64,000 nucleotides of DNA from Hafnia paralvei ATCC 29927 (GTDB lineage Bacteria; Pseudomonadota; Gammaproteobacteria; Enterobacterales; Enterobacteriaceae). The DNA is taken from the NCBI RefSeq assembly GCF_001655005.1, contig NZ_LXET01000059.1, positions 1 to 64,000 of the forward strand, read 5' to 3'. Each line of letters opens with the position of its first letter. Positions within the stretch are counted from its first letter, which is position 1. A program made the position numbers and the translations under genes. A model generated the notes under the pieces. That model was not told where the DNA came from and made no database searches. It was given only the letters and a program-made list of their open reading frames with translations. Positions 33,280 to 42,347 of this stretch are shown here, in pieces.

Positions 33280-35082
33280 ATGGAGCTATCAACACCATTA
33301 ATGCTGGTCATTATTGGCATCAGTTCACTTGCGGCCCAGTGGCTCGCTTGGCGATTGCGCATTCCGGCTATTTTACCTCTGCTACTGATCGGTATTACGT
33401 TAGGCCCAGTGACACATGTCATTGCCCCCGACGCCCTGTTTGGCGAACTGTTGTTCCCTCTGGTTTCACTCTCGGTTGCCATTATTCTGTTTGAAGGCTC
33501 ACTCACCCTGCGTTTTGAAGAAATTCGTGGGCTAGGTGGCGTCGTTCGTAATCTCGTTAGTATCGGTATGCTCGTGACCTTTGCCATCATTTCAGTTTCT
33601 TGCTGGTGGCTGTTGGGTTTTTCCGCCGAACTTTCGGCACTGGTCGGTGCCGTCACCGTCGTGACCGGGCCAACGGTTATCGCACCATTGATGCGAGTAG
33701 TTCGTCCTAAAGCAAGTATAAACCGTGTACTTCGATGGGAAGGGATTGTGATCGATCCCGTCGGTGCAATTTTTACGGTACTCGTCTTTGAATTCATTGT
33801 GTTACGCCAAAATTCGGAGGCTTGGACACATCTATTCGTGACCTTTGGCAAAACCGTCGTACTTGGCCTGTTAATCGGTGCGCTATTTGGCTATGTACTT
33901 GGCATTGCCTTACGGAAAGTGTGGATCCCACGCTATCTGCAAAATCTCGCCGTACTGGCCGTGATGCTCAGCGCATTTGGATTCTCTAACGCCGTTGCAG
34001 AAGAATCCGGCCTGCTTGCGGTTACCGTCATGGGAATATGGCTGGCTAACATGCGAGATGTTGATATCAGCGATATTTTGGCGTTCAAGGAAGAGTTGTC
34101 AGCTATCTTAATTTCCGCGCTGTTTATCATTCTGGCTGCACGCTTAGATATTGGTGCATTGTGGGCGATGGGATGGCCGCTGGTTATCGTTTTGCTTATC
34201 GTGCAGTTTGTTGCGCGTCCATTATGTATTGCCGTCTCCACCGCCGGTTCCTCGCTACGATGGCAAGAGAAAGCGCTGCTTTCATGGATTGCGCCTCGCG
34301 GTATCGTTGCAGCAGCCGTCAGCTCATTATTTGCCCTCACGCTACAACGAATGAACTACCCCGAAGCGGATAAACTGGTTACCGTTGTCTTTGCCGTAAT
34401 CATTGGCACCGTGGTGCTGCAAAGTTTAACCAGCGCCCGACTCGCTCGTTGGCTTGGCGTTCAGCAGCAAAAGCCGCGTGGAGTGCTCATTATTGGCGCC
34501 AACACCGTTGCGCGAGCCGTAGCTCAGGCACTGATGAAGCTAAAAATTCCCGTCATGGTGACGGACAGCAGTTGGGAATATTATCGTCAAGCGCGCATGG
34601 ACGGAATTCCCGCTTATTATGGTCATGCCTATTCGGAACATGCTGAAAACTATCTCGATCTTAGCGATACGGCTCAGGTACTGGCGCTCTCACCCAATCG
34701 GCATCAGAACGCGCTTGCGGTTTATCACTTTGGCCATATCTTCGGCGAGCGAAAAGTCTTTTCCATCCGTTCCAGCGCCCAGCTAAAAGGCCGCTCTAAC
34801 GGTGAAAGCAGCCGTTTTCGTCGCCATGAAATTCTGTTTAATCATGAGGCCACTTACTCACGCCTGAGTACATTATTAAGCAAAGGTGCCGTAATTAAGG
34901 CCACCAAGCTCAACGAAAACTTTGGTTGGGTTGAGTATCTGGAAAAACATCAAGGCGTCATACCACTATTTGCGCAAAAAGAGGATGGCTCACTTCAGCC
35001 CGTGAATGAAAACAGCGTGCCTGCCATGCCCTGTACGTTAGTTGCGCTGGTTCAAGGGGAACACGTAACCCCCTCAAACTAA
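33280..35082 (+). CDS. NhaP-type cation/proton antiporter with TrkA-N domain
   Basis: A 600-residue CPA1-family protein. About twelve membrane segments occupy residues 1-390, with the family motif VVTGPTVIAPLMRVVRPKAS and RWEGIVIDPVGAIFTVLVFE containing the conserved Asp of the ion site, and WIAPRGIVAAAVSSLFAL. Residues about 400-520 form a Rossmann TrkA-N-like domain (RGVLIIGANTVARAVAQALM) that likely binds a nucleotide, and the rest is a regulatory tail. Start ATG 33280 (MELSTPLMLV) has AAGG upstream; the frame extends 20 codons further without support. Substrate ion (Na or K) cannot be told. Confidence 0.85.
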   Translation: MELSTPLMLVIIGISSLAAQWLAWRLRIPAILPLLLIGITLGPVTHVIAPDALFGELLFPLVSLSVAIILFEGSLTLRFEEIRGLGGVVRNLVSIGMLVTFAIISVSCWWLLGFSAELSALVGAVTVVTGPTVIAPLMRVVRPKASINRVLRWEGIVIDPVGAIFTVLVFEFIVLRQNSEAWTHLFVTFGKTVVLGLLIGALFGYVLGIALRKVWIPRYLQNLAVLAVMLSAFGFSNAVAEESGLLAVTVMGIWLANMRDVDISDILAFKEELSAILISALFIILAARLDIGALWAMGWPLVIVLLIVQFVARPLCIAVSTAGSSLRWQEKALLSWIAPRGIVAAAVSSLFALTLQRMNYPEADKLVTVVFAVIIGTVVLQSLTSARLARWLGVQQQKPRGVLIIGANTVARAVAQALMKLKIPVMVTDSSWEYYRQARMDGIPAYYGHAYSEHAENYLDLSDTAQVLALSPNRHQNALAVYHFGHIFGERKVFSIRSSAQLKGRSNGESSRFRRHEILFNHEATYSRLSTLLSKGAVIKATKLNENFGWVEYLEKHQGVIPLFAQKEDGSLQPVNENSVPAMPCTLVALVQGEHVTPSN

Positions 35083-35092
35083 CATTTTATTA

Positions 35093-35124
35093 GCATGGCT
35101 TATCAACTCTCCGGTAGGCCATGC
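35093..35124 (+). terminator. hairpin after the antiporter gene
   Basis: GCATGGC (35093-35099) and GCCATGC (35118-35124) pair exactly across an 18-base loop, 11 bases past the stop. No T-run, so termination is uncertain. Confidence 0.4.
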
Positions 35125-35241
35125 GCACTGCTAATAACAGAGTCATTCGCTATTAAATTATATTATTCAAGAAGATATAACTTAACATTCGCCGTTGTAA
35201 CTTATTCCCTTTCAAATTGAAAATAGCTCATGTTAATGACG

Positions 35242-35270
35242 TTGACATAACTTCAATAAGTCGCTATTTC
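35242..35270 (+). promoter_or_regulatory. lysC promoter
   Basis: A perfect -35 TTGACA (35242-35247), 17-base spacer and -10-like TATTTC (35265-35270). Transcription would begin near 35277, just before the hairpin CTTGTACA-TCACG-TGTACAAG at 35281-35301 and the riboswitch. Confidence 0.65.
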
Positions 35271-35302
35271 TAAAAACCTACTTGTACATCACGTGTACAA
35301 GC

Positions 35303-35632
35303 CAGAAGAGGCGCGTTGCTCAGGTAACGTATCGAAGGAGCCGGTTTCCACATCCCTAATGTTTAGGGAGAAACGATACGCAAGGGGATGTGACGCCGAG
35401 ACGCAGCAGCCCACCGGAGAAACTGCTACGTCGGCTACAAGGGCTGAATCCCTTGGGCTGTCACCTCGATTCTCTGTATTCCGGGGGATCGGCAAGGTGG
35501 GGCGCTTCTGGGTGTATCGTAGCTTTAATCCCTACGTCTGCTCCCGTATACCGCTCTCTCCTTGTGCCAAGGTAATGGAATTTCTAGCCCGATTAACTGA
35601 ATTAACGCGGGCTTCCCTGACACGAGGCTTAT
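35303..35632 (+). promoter_or_regulatory. lysine riboswitch (L box) and expression platform
   Basis: The aptamer core is at about 35305-35467. Conserved L-box pieces appear in order: AGAGGCGCGTTGC, a GGAGCCGG segment, the stem CATCCC with GGGATG, GACGCCGAG, CCACCGGAGAAACTGC, CGTCGGCTACAAGGGCTGAA and the closing GGGCTGTCACC. Lysine binding is known to lower lysC expression in E. coli by masking the ribosome site and by exposing cleavage sites. The following 165 bases form the expression platform up to GAGG before the lysC ATG. A reading frame through this region (35293-35679) is not a gene. Confidence 0.93.
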
Positions 35633-36982
35633 ATGAAAAATACCATCGTCGCAAAATTTGGCGGCACCAGCGTGGCTAACGCTGACGCGATGCAAAACAG
35701 CGCCAATATCGTTCTTTCCAACCCGAATGTGCGCGTGGTGGTGTTATCTGCCTCTGCGGGTGTCACCAATTTACTGGTTGAACTGGCTGACGGCTGCGAT
35801 CAAGAGAAGCGTCATTACGTTATCGATGAAATTCGCCGTATCCAATACAGCATTCTTGATTCACTCCATCAGCCAAGCGTACTGCGCGAAGAAATCGATC
35901 GTATGCTGGAAAATATCGCCATGCTGTCAGAAGCCGCAGCTCTGGCGACGTCTCCGGCCTTAACAGATGAATTAGTCAGCCACGGCGAGCTGATGTCGAC
36001 CTTGCTGTTCGTGGAGCTACTGCGCCAGCGCGACGTCAATGTCGAATGGTTTGATGTGCGTAAAATTATGCGCACCAACGATCGTTTTGGTCGCGCCGAG
36101 CCAGACACGCACGCGCTCTACGAATTAGCGCAGCAACAGCTAGTGCCGCGTATTCAAGATGCCATTGTCATTACTCAAGGCTTTATTGGCAGCGAAAGTA
36201 AAGGCCGTACCACCACGCTTGGGCGAGGTGGCAGCGACTATACCGCGGCATTGCTAGGCGAAGCGTTGAATGCTGCGCGTGTTGATATCTGGACAGACGT
36301 TCCCGGCATTTATACCACCGATCCACGCATCGTATCGGCAGCGCGCCGTATCAGCGAAATTGGTTTCTCCGAGGCCGCTGAAATGGCCACCTTCGGTGCC
36401 AAAGTTTTACATCCCGCCACATTATTGCCTGCGGTTCGTAGCGACATCCCCGTTTTCGTCGGTTCAAGCAAGGATCCTTCGGCCGGTGGCACCTTAGTGT
36501 GCAATAAAACCGAGCAACCGCCGTTGTTCCGTGCGCTTGCTCTGCGTCGTAAACAAACGCTGATGACGTTACACAGCCTGAACATGCTGCACGCCCGTGG
36601 TTTCTTGGCCGAGGTATTTGGGATTTTGGCGCGCCACAACATCTCCGTCGATTTGATTACTACGTCTGAAGTCAGTATTGCCTTAACGTTAGACACCACC
36701 GGCTCGTGCACGAGCGGTGCCAGCTTGCTGACAACCTCTCTGCTGACTGAGCTCTCCTCCCTTTGCCGAGTAGAAGTAGAAGAAAATCTGGCGCTGGTGG
36801 CACTTATCGGTAACAAGCTCTCTTCCGCCTGTGGCGTTGGCAAAGAGGTTTTCGGGGTCATGGAACCGTTCAACATCCGTATGATTTGCTACGGTGCCAG
36901 CAGCCATAACCTCTGCTTCCTCGTTCCCGGTGAAAATGCCGAAAACGTGGTGCGCGCGCTACACACCAATCTCTTCGAGTAA
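35633..36982 (+). CDS. lysC: lysine-sensitive aspartokinase III
   Basis: A 449-residue kinase that phosphorylates aspartate, first step toward lysine, threonine and methionine. The N-terminal catalytic domain begins IVAKFGGTSVANADAM and includes TTTLGRGGSDYTAALLGEAL and DIWTDVPGIYTTDPRI. Two ACT domains (about 310-449) give feedback inhibition by lysine; the first contains MLHARGFLAEVFGILARHNI. The length equals E. coli LysC (449). Expression is set by the riboswitch upstream. Start ATG 35633 has GAGG eight bases before. Confidence 0.97.
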   Translation: MKNTIVAKFGGTSVANADAMQNSANIVLSNPNVRVVVLSASAGVTNLLVELADGCDQEKRHYVIDEIRRIQYSILDSLHQPSVLREEIDRMLENIAMLSEAAALATSPALTDELVSHGELMSTLLFVELLRQRDVNVEWFDVRKIMRTNDRFGRAEPDTHALYELAQQQLVPRIQDAIVITQGFIGSESKGRTTTLGRGGSDYTAALLGEALNAARVDIWTDVPGIYTTDPRIVSAARRISEIGFSEAAEMATFGAKVLHPATLLPAVRSDIPVFVGSSKDPSAGGTLVCNKTEQPPLFRALALRRKQTLMTLHSLNMLHARGFLAEVFGILARHNISVDLITTSEVSIALTLDTTGSCTSGASLLTTSLLTELSSLCRVEVEENLALVALIGNKLSSACGVGKEVFGVMEPFNIRMICYGASSHNLCFLVPGENAENVVRALHTNLFE

Positions 36983-37006
36983 CCCTTCCTCTGCCGCTCC
37001 GGCCTT

Positions 37007-37027
37007 CCCGCCGCGCTCTGCGGCGGG
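37007..37027 (+). terminator. GC-rich hairpin after lysC
   Basis: Perfect 8-bp stem CCCGCCGC with GCGGCGGG and loop GCTCT, 24 bases after the lysC stop. It is followed by GAAATC rather than a T-run, so it may stabilise the 3' end rather than terminate. Confidence 0.5.
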
Positions 37028-37100
37028 GAAATCAGTACCTGTTGTTCATTCTTATAAATTTCCAATAACACACATCACAACATACTAAAAAGGCCTAATC

Positions 37101-38051
37101 ATGCTGGCATTATTTACACGTTTATTCCCTCTGTGGGCAGTTTTGCTGTCTATCTCTGCCTATTTCACGCCAACCACATTTACGGGGATAGGGCCCTACG
37201 TTAGCTCGCTACTGATGCTCATCATGTTTACCATGGGAGTTACACTAAAAATTGATGATTTCAAACGTGTGCTATCTCGACCTGCCCCCGTTGCAGCCGG
37301 CATCTTCCTGCATTATCTGGTGATGCCGCTAGCAGCGTTTCTGCTCGCGAAAGCCTTCCATATGCCGCCAGATTTATCTGCCGGCATGGTTCTCGTCGGC
37401 AGCGTCGCCAGCGGCACGGCATCAAACGTGATGATCTACTTAGCCCGTGGAGACGTGGCGCTTTCAGTCACCATTTCGTCATTCTCAACGCTGGTAGGCG
37501 TGTTTGCGACGCCTCTGCTGACGCGTTTATACGTTGATGCCACCATTAGCGTAGATATCATGGGAATGTTAATCAGCATTCTACAAATTGTGGTCATTCC
37601 AATCGCCGCCGGTCTGGCCATTCACCACATGTTTAGCAAACTCGTCGCACGCATTGAACCTTTCCTGCCTGCTCTATCAATGGTGTGTATCTTAGCTATC
37701 ATCAGCGCAGTGGTTGCAGGAAGCCAAAGCCATATCGCCTCGGTTGGCCTGATGGTGATCGTCGCAGTTATCTTGCATAACAGCATCGGACTGCTCAGTG
37801 GATACTGGGGAGGTCGTTTGTTCGGTTTTGACGAGTCCACTTGCCGTACTCTCGCGATCGAGGTTGGAATGCAAAACTCGGGTCTAGCGGCCACGTTAGG
37901 TAAAATTTACTTCTCACCGCTTGCTGCACTGCCCGGCGCACTGTTCTCTGTATGGCACAACCTGTCTGGTTCTCTATTGGCAGGATACTGGCAGGGACGC
38001 CCTACCGGAGATGAGAAAGAGAACAAAAAAGTGGTGTCACCGGAGAGTTGA
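37101..38051 (+). CDS. panS: BASS-family transporter, PanS-like
   Basis: A 316-residue inner-membrane protein of the bile acid:Na symporter fold with about ten segments. Typical motifs are MFTMGVTLKIDDFKRVLSRP, GSVASGTASNVMIYLARGD and IEVGMQNSGLAATL (second crossover region). It resembles PanS of Salmonella, which exports ketopantoate or pantoate; the substrate here is inferred from overall likeness. AAGG lies before the start. It follows lysC by about 120 bases, with a hairpin between. A different BASS paralogue cannot be excluded. Confidence 0.7.
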   Translation: MLALFTRLFPLWAVLLSISAYFTPTTFTGIGPYVSSLLMLIMFTMGVTLKIDDFKRVLSRPAPVAAGIFLHYLVMPLAAFLLAKAFHMPPDLSAGMVLVGSVASGTASNVMIYLARGDVALSVTISSFSTLVGVFATPLLTRLYVDATISVDIMGMLISILQIVVIPIAAGLAIHHMFSKLVARIEPFLPALSMVCILAIISAVVAGSQSHIASVGLMVIVAVILHNSIGLLSGYWGGRLFGFDESTCRTLAIEVGMQNSGLAATLGKIYFSPLAALPGALFSVWHNLSGSLLAGYWQGRPTGDEKENKKVVSPES

Positions 38052-38146
38052 GTCTCATCTCCAGTCTGTATCGCATTTGTGTAAGGTTCCGCCCGCCAGT
38101 CAATACCGAGCTTCATGTGACATTGGTTTAGGCGTACGGGCTAGGG

Positions 38147-38267
38147 GCGCCAGCAGAGATGATGGCGGTAGGTCGAGGGCGCACAGGATGTGCGCTCTGA
38201 GACCGGTCGGCCAAACGACTCGGTAAAAAGCGCCGGAGTCGATAGGTTGCGCGCTGGCAACCTATCG
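38147..38267. repeat. dispersed repeat copy B and hairpin cluster, panS-metH gap
   Basis: 38147-38187 is 37/41 identical to 97-137. It is followed by a series of hairpins: GCGCACA-GGA-TGTGCGC (38180-38196), CGACTC with GAGTCG around 38215-38240, and an 11-bp perfect stem 38240-38250 with 38257-38267. The 309-base panS-metH gap holds no gene. The arrangement is that of a BIME-like mosaic. Confidence 0.6.
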
Positions 38268-38360
38268 TCGGGAGCCTTCGGTAAAAATTACATGTAAGCT
38301 CGGGCTCGACTGGCTACCGAAACCTTACACTGCCCCCACAAAACCCAAAACGATGTTCTG

Positions 38361-41300
38361 TTAATCCGCATCATACCCAAGGTTCGGCGCCAACCAACGT
38401 TCAACCTCGGCGACCGGCATTCCTTTACGTTGAGCATAATCTTCCACCTGATCGCGTTGGATCTGCGCAACCGCAAAATATTTGCTTTCGGGATGGCTGA
38501 AATACCAACCGGAAACCGACGCTCCCGGCCACATCGCGTAAGATTCGGTGAGCTTCATCCCCACCGTATTTTCGGCATCCAATAGCGTCCAAATAGCCGC
38601 TTTTTCAGTATGTTCAGGGCATGCCGGATAGCCAGGTGCAGGACGAATACCTTGGTAATTTTCGCGGATTAGCTCTTCATTACTGAGGTTTTCATTAGCC
38701 GCGTACCCCCAATAAACCTTACGTACTTTTTCATGTAGGTATTCAGCAAAAGCCTCAGCTAAACGGTCAGAGAGCGCCTTCACCATGATTTTATTGTAAT
38801 CATCATGCTGCGCTTCATAGGCATCAGCCAACGCATCCTCTTCCAGCCCACCGGTAACCGCAAATGCGCCGATATAGTCTGATTTACCACTGGATTTTGG
38901 CGCCACGAAATCCGCTAAGCAGTAGTTAGCAAAATCTGTTTTTTCAGTCTGCTGGCGTAGGTGATGACCCGTGACAAGCACCTCATCACGGAATTCATTG
39001 CTGTAGATCTCTACATCATCGCCCACCCGATTAGCAGGGAAAATGCCATACACGCCACGTGGATTGAGTTTGCCGCTGCTCGCTAAATCATCCAGCATCG
39101 CATTAGCATCTGCAAAGACTCGCTTGGCTTCTTCGCCAACTACTTCATCCTCGAGAATGCGTGGATACTTTCCTGCCAGCGACCACGTCATGAAGAACGG
39201 CGTCCAGTCGATGTAATTACGTAAAGTATCAATGCTCGCGGTCACCTGATGCACACCCAAACGATGCGGAACAGGCGGTGTGTAATCTGACCAATCAAGC
39301 GAAGTCGCATTTTCACGCGCAGCCTCCAGTGAAACCGGCGGTGTGCGTGGTTTTTTGCGTCCGTGTTGAATACGAACCGTTTCATACTCTTTACGCGTAC
39401 GAGCCACAAAATCAGGTTTTTGCGTTGGGGATAAAAGCGCAGCAACAACGCCTACGGTACGTGAGGCATTCGAAACATAGGTGGTTGGCCCACTGTAGTT
39501 CTGCTCGATTTTAACCGCTGTATGCGCCTTAGACGTCGTTGCTCCACCAATCAACAGCGGCAGATCGAATCCTTGGCGCTCCATTTCTTTGGCCACGTAA
39601 ACCATTTCATCCAACGATGGCGTTATCAGCCCAGACAATCCAATAATATCAACGTTTTGCTCACGTGCAGTTTTCAGGATTTTATCGCAAGGCACCATAA
39701 CGCCCAGATCGATGATTTCGTAGTTATTGCATTGCAGCACCACGCCGACGATGTTCTTACCAATATCGTGCACATCGCCTTTCACCGTCGCCAGCAGCAC
39801 TTTTCCCGCCGATGTGCCTTTCTCTTTGCTAGCTTCAATAAACGGCTCAAGGTAGGCTACGGCCTGCTTCATCACACGGGCAGATTTCACCACCTGCGGC
39901 AAGAACATTTTTCCATCACCGAACAGATCGCCAACCACGTTCATGCCGTCCATCAGCGGCCCTTCAATGACCTCAATCGGACGTTCGGCTTCAAGACGAG
40001 CCTCTTCAGTATCCGCTTCAATAAACTCGGTAATGCCTTTAACCAGTGAATATTCCAAGCGTTTTTTTACCGGCCAGCTGCGCCACTCCGCCTGCGGTTT
40101 ATTGCTATCGTCATCACTCTTGCTACCACGGTATTTCTCCGCCAGATCCAGTAAACGCTCGGTACCATCCTCTCGGCGGTTTAAGATCACATCTTCAACC
40201 GCATCACGCAGATCGGTCGGGAGATCGTCGTAGATCGCTAACTGCCCTGCATTAACGATCCCCATATCCATACCATTACGGATCGCGTAGTACAGGAATA
40301 CCGCGTGGATCGCTTCACGTACCGGATCGTTGCCACGGAAGGAGAATGAAACGTTAGACACACCGCCGGAGATTAGGGCGTGCGGCAGCTCGGCTTTGAT
40401 ATCTGCGCAGGCCTCGATAAAGTCCACGGCATAGTTGTTATGCTCTTCAATACCGGTCGCCACGGCGAAAATATTGGGGTCAAAAATAATGTCTTCAGGA
40501 GGGAAGCCGACTGTTTCAGTCAGCAGTTTGTAGGCACGGCGGCAAATTTCAATTTTCCGCGCGCGCGTATCCGCCTGCCCAACTTCATCAAACGCCATTA
40601 CCACCATCGCCGCACCATAGCGACGAACCTTACGCGCATGCTCGATGAATTTATCCTCGCCCTCTTTCATCGAGATCGAGTTCACAATCCCCTTGCCCTG
40701 AATGCACTTCAGACCTTTTTCGATGACTTCCCATTTGGAGGAATCAATCATTATCGGCACACGGGCAATATCAGGCTCGCCGGCGATCAGATTAAGGAAA
40801 CGCACCATTGCCGCTTCGGCATCGAGCATCCCTTCATCCATATTGATATCAATGATCTGCGCACCGCTTTCTACCTGTTGTAGCGCAACTTCTAGCGCCT
40901 CAGCATATTTATCTTCTTTAATCAGACGTTTGAACTTGGCTGAGCCCGTAACGTTGGTACGCTCCCCGACGTTAACAAAGAGCGTATTGGCATCAATGGT
41001 CAGCGGTTCCAAACCTGCCAAGCGACATGCTACGGGGATATCTGGCAGCGCGCGTGGTTTCACACCGTCAACCGCCCGACTGATTGCTGCAATGTGTGCT
41101 GGTGTCGTACCACAGCAGCCACCGACGATATTCAGAAAGCCAGCTTGAGCCCATTCGGCAATATGCTCAGCCATCTCTTTCGGCCCAAGATCGTATTCGC
41201 CAAAGGCATTCGGCAGCCCCGCATTTGGGTGTGCAGTGACAAAACATTCAGCAATGCGTGATAGCTCTGCAACGTACTGACGCAGCTCATCCGGCCCTAA

Positions 41301-42044
41301 TGCACAGTTCAAACCAAAGGTCAGCGGCTTCACATGACGCAGAGAGTTGTAAAAAGCCTCGGTAGTTTGACCGGACAGAGTACGGCCTGATGCATCAGTG
41401 ATCGTGCCGGAAATCATGACGGGCAGTTCAACGCCCATCGCTTCGAATTCGGTTTCAACAGCATAGATTGCTGCTTTGGCATTCAGCGTATCGAAGATAG
41501 TTTCGATCATGATTAGATCGACGCCACCTTCAACCAGCGCACGGGTTGATTCACGATAGGCTTCAACTAACTGGTCAAAAGAGATATTACGGAAAGCAGG
41601 ATCGTTAACGTCTGGAGAAATTGACGCCGTGCGGTTAGTCGGGCCGAGTACACCTGCAACATAGCGCGGCTTATTCGGGGTTCGCGCCGTCCATTCATCT
41701 GCACAGGCTCGAGCCAAACGTGCAGCTTCATAGTTGATTTCCGCGGATAGGGATTCCATATGGTAATCCGCCATCGCAATGCGCGTAGAGTTGAATGTAT
41801 TGGTTTCTAGAATGTCAGCGCCGGCTTCGAGATAGTCATAATGGATCGCGCTAATAATATCCGGCTTGGTCAGAACCAGTAGGTCGTTATTGCCTTTAAG
41901 ATCGCTCTGCCAGTCGGCAAAACGATCGCCTCGGAAGTCCTCTTCGGTCAGCCGATAGCCTTGAATCATGGTTCCCATACCGCCATCCAGCACCAAAATC
42001 CTTTGGGATAGCTGATGACGTAATCTCTCAACGGTTGTGCTCAC
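38361..42044 (-). CDS. metH: cobalamin-dependent methionine synthase
   Basis: A 1227-residue modular enzyme that moves a methyl group from methyl-tetrahydrofolate through cobalamin to homocysteine. Domains in order: homocysteine-binding (zinc cysteines in GLNCALGP and VGGCCGTTP, about 1-325), folate-binding (about 350-620), cap and B12 domain (about 650-890, axial His in GDVHDIGKNIVGVVLQ) and the C-terminal S-adenosylmethionine activation domain with RPAPGYPACPEH near residue 1140. Length equals E. coli MetH (1227). Divergent from iclR as in E. coli; a MetR-like site lies between. Confidence 0.97.
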   Translation of the reverse strand: MSTTVERLRHQLSQRILVLDGGMGTMIQGYRLTEEDFRGDRFADWQSDLKGNNDLLVLTKPDIISAIHYDYLEAGADILETNTFNSTRIAMADYHMESLSAEINYEAARLARACADEWTARTPNKPRYVAGVLGPTNRTASISPDVNDPAFRNISFDQLVEAYRESTRALVEGGVDLIMIETIFDTLNAKAAIYAVETEFEAMGVELPVMISGTITDASGRTLSGQTTEAFYNSLRHVKPLTFGLNCALGPDELRQYVAELSRIAECFVTAHPNAGLPNAFGEYDLGPKEMAEHIAEWAQAGFLNIVGGCCGTTPAHIAAISRAVDGVKPRALPDIPVACRLAGLEPLTIDANTLFVNVGERTNVTGSAKFKRLIKEDKYAEALEVALQQVESGAQIIDINMDEGMLDAEAAMVRFLNLIAGEPDIARVPIMIDSSKWEVIEKGLKCIQGKGIVNSISMKEGEDKFIEHARKVRRYGAAMVVMAFDEVGQADTRARKIEICRRAYKLLTETVGFPPEDIIFDPNIFAVATGIEEHNNYAVDFIEACADIKAELPHALISGGVSNVSFSFRGNDPVREAIHAVFLYYAIRNGMDMGIVNAGQLAIYDDLPTDLRDAVEDVILNRREDGTERLLDLAEKYRGSKSDDDSNKPQAEWRSWPVKKRLEYSLVKGITEFIEADTEEARLEAERPIEVIEGPLMDGMNVVGDLFGDGKMFLPQVVKSARVMKQAVAYLEPFIEASKEKGTSAGKVLLATVKGDVHDIGKNIVGVVLQCNNYEIIDLGVMVPCDKILKTAREQNVDIIGLSGLITPSLDEMVYVAKEMERQGFDLPLLIGGATTSKAHTAVKIEQNYSGPTTYVSNASRTVGVVAALLSPTQKPDFVARTRKEYETVRIQHGRKKPRTPPVSLEAARENATSLDWSDYTPPVPHRLGVHQVTASIDTLRNYIDWTPFFMTWSLAGKYPRILEDEVVGEEAKRVFADANAMLDDLASSGKLNPRGVYGIFPANRVGDDVEIYSNEFRDEVLVTGHHLRQQTEKTDFANYCLADFVAPKSSGKSDYIGAFAVTGGLEEDALADAYEAQHDDYNKIMVKALSDRLAEAFAEYLHEKVRKVYWGYAANENLSNEELIRENYQGIRPAPGYPACPEHTEKAAIWTLLDAENTVGMKLTESYAMWPGASVSGWYFSHPESKYFAVAQIQRDQVEDYAQRKGMPVAEVERWLAPNLGYDAD

Positions 42045-42165
42045 TGTTGCTCCTAGTCTTTCATTTACCCTGATATCACCCGTCTTTTAGTGCAGGTTTT
42101 TTATTCAAAAAAATGGCGTTTCCTCATCCTAACATAGGTTTCAGCTCTGTTGGCGGAGGCGATCT

Positions 42166-42178
42166 TGAGACTTTTTCA
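42166..42178. promoter_or_regulatory. MetR-like site upstream of metH
   Basis: TGAGACTTTTTCA matches the MetR pattern TGAA-N5-TTCA at 7 of 8 positions, 122 bases upstream of the metH start. MetR with homocysteine activates metH in E. coli. Confidence 0.45.
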
Positions 42179-42258
42179 GGTGACTTTTGCGTGCCGCCTC
42201 TGACTTTGAACACGTCGGAGCAGTTAAAACTAACGATTACATCCATAATGTCGAAAAC

Positions 42259-42272
42259 GAAAATAGATTCCA
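42259..42272. promoter_or_regulatory. IclR-like operator
   Basis: GAAAATAGATTCCA resembles the E. coli iclR autoregulatory site (GAAAATGATTTCCA by recall) and lies 76 bases before the iclR start. The rest of the 303-base metH-iclR gap shows no gene. Confidence 0.5.
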
Positions 42273-42347
42273 TTTTTATAACATTTTTTTAATAAGAATT
42301 TGTTCAATAAAAATAATTATTTACGACTGTCTCAGGAGAGCAACACG

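Noticed and set aside
35293..35679. Open frame of 128 codons upstream of and overlapping lysC
   Set aside because: It runs through the lysine riboswitch, whose conserved elements explain the sequence; no family match and no ribosome site.
39522..40049. 175-codon frame antisense to metH
   Set aside because: Lies wholly inside a highly conserved gene and is His/Arg-rich in the way antisense shadows often are.
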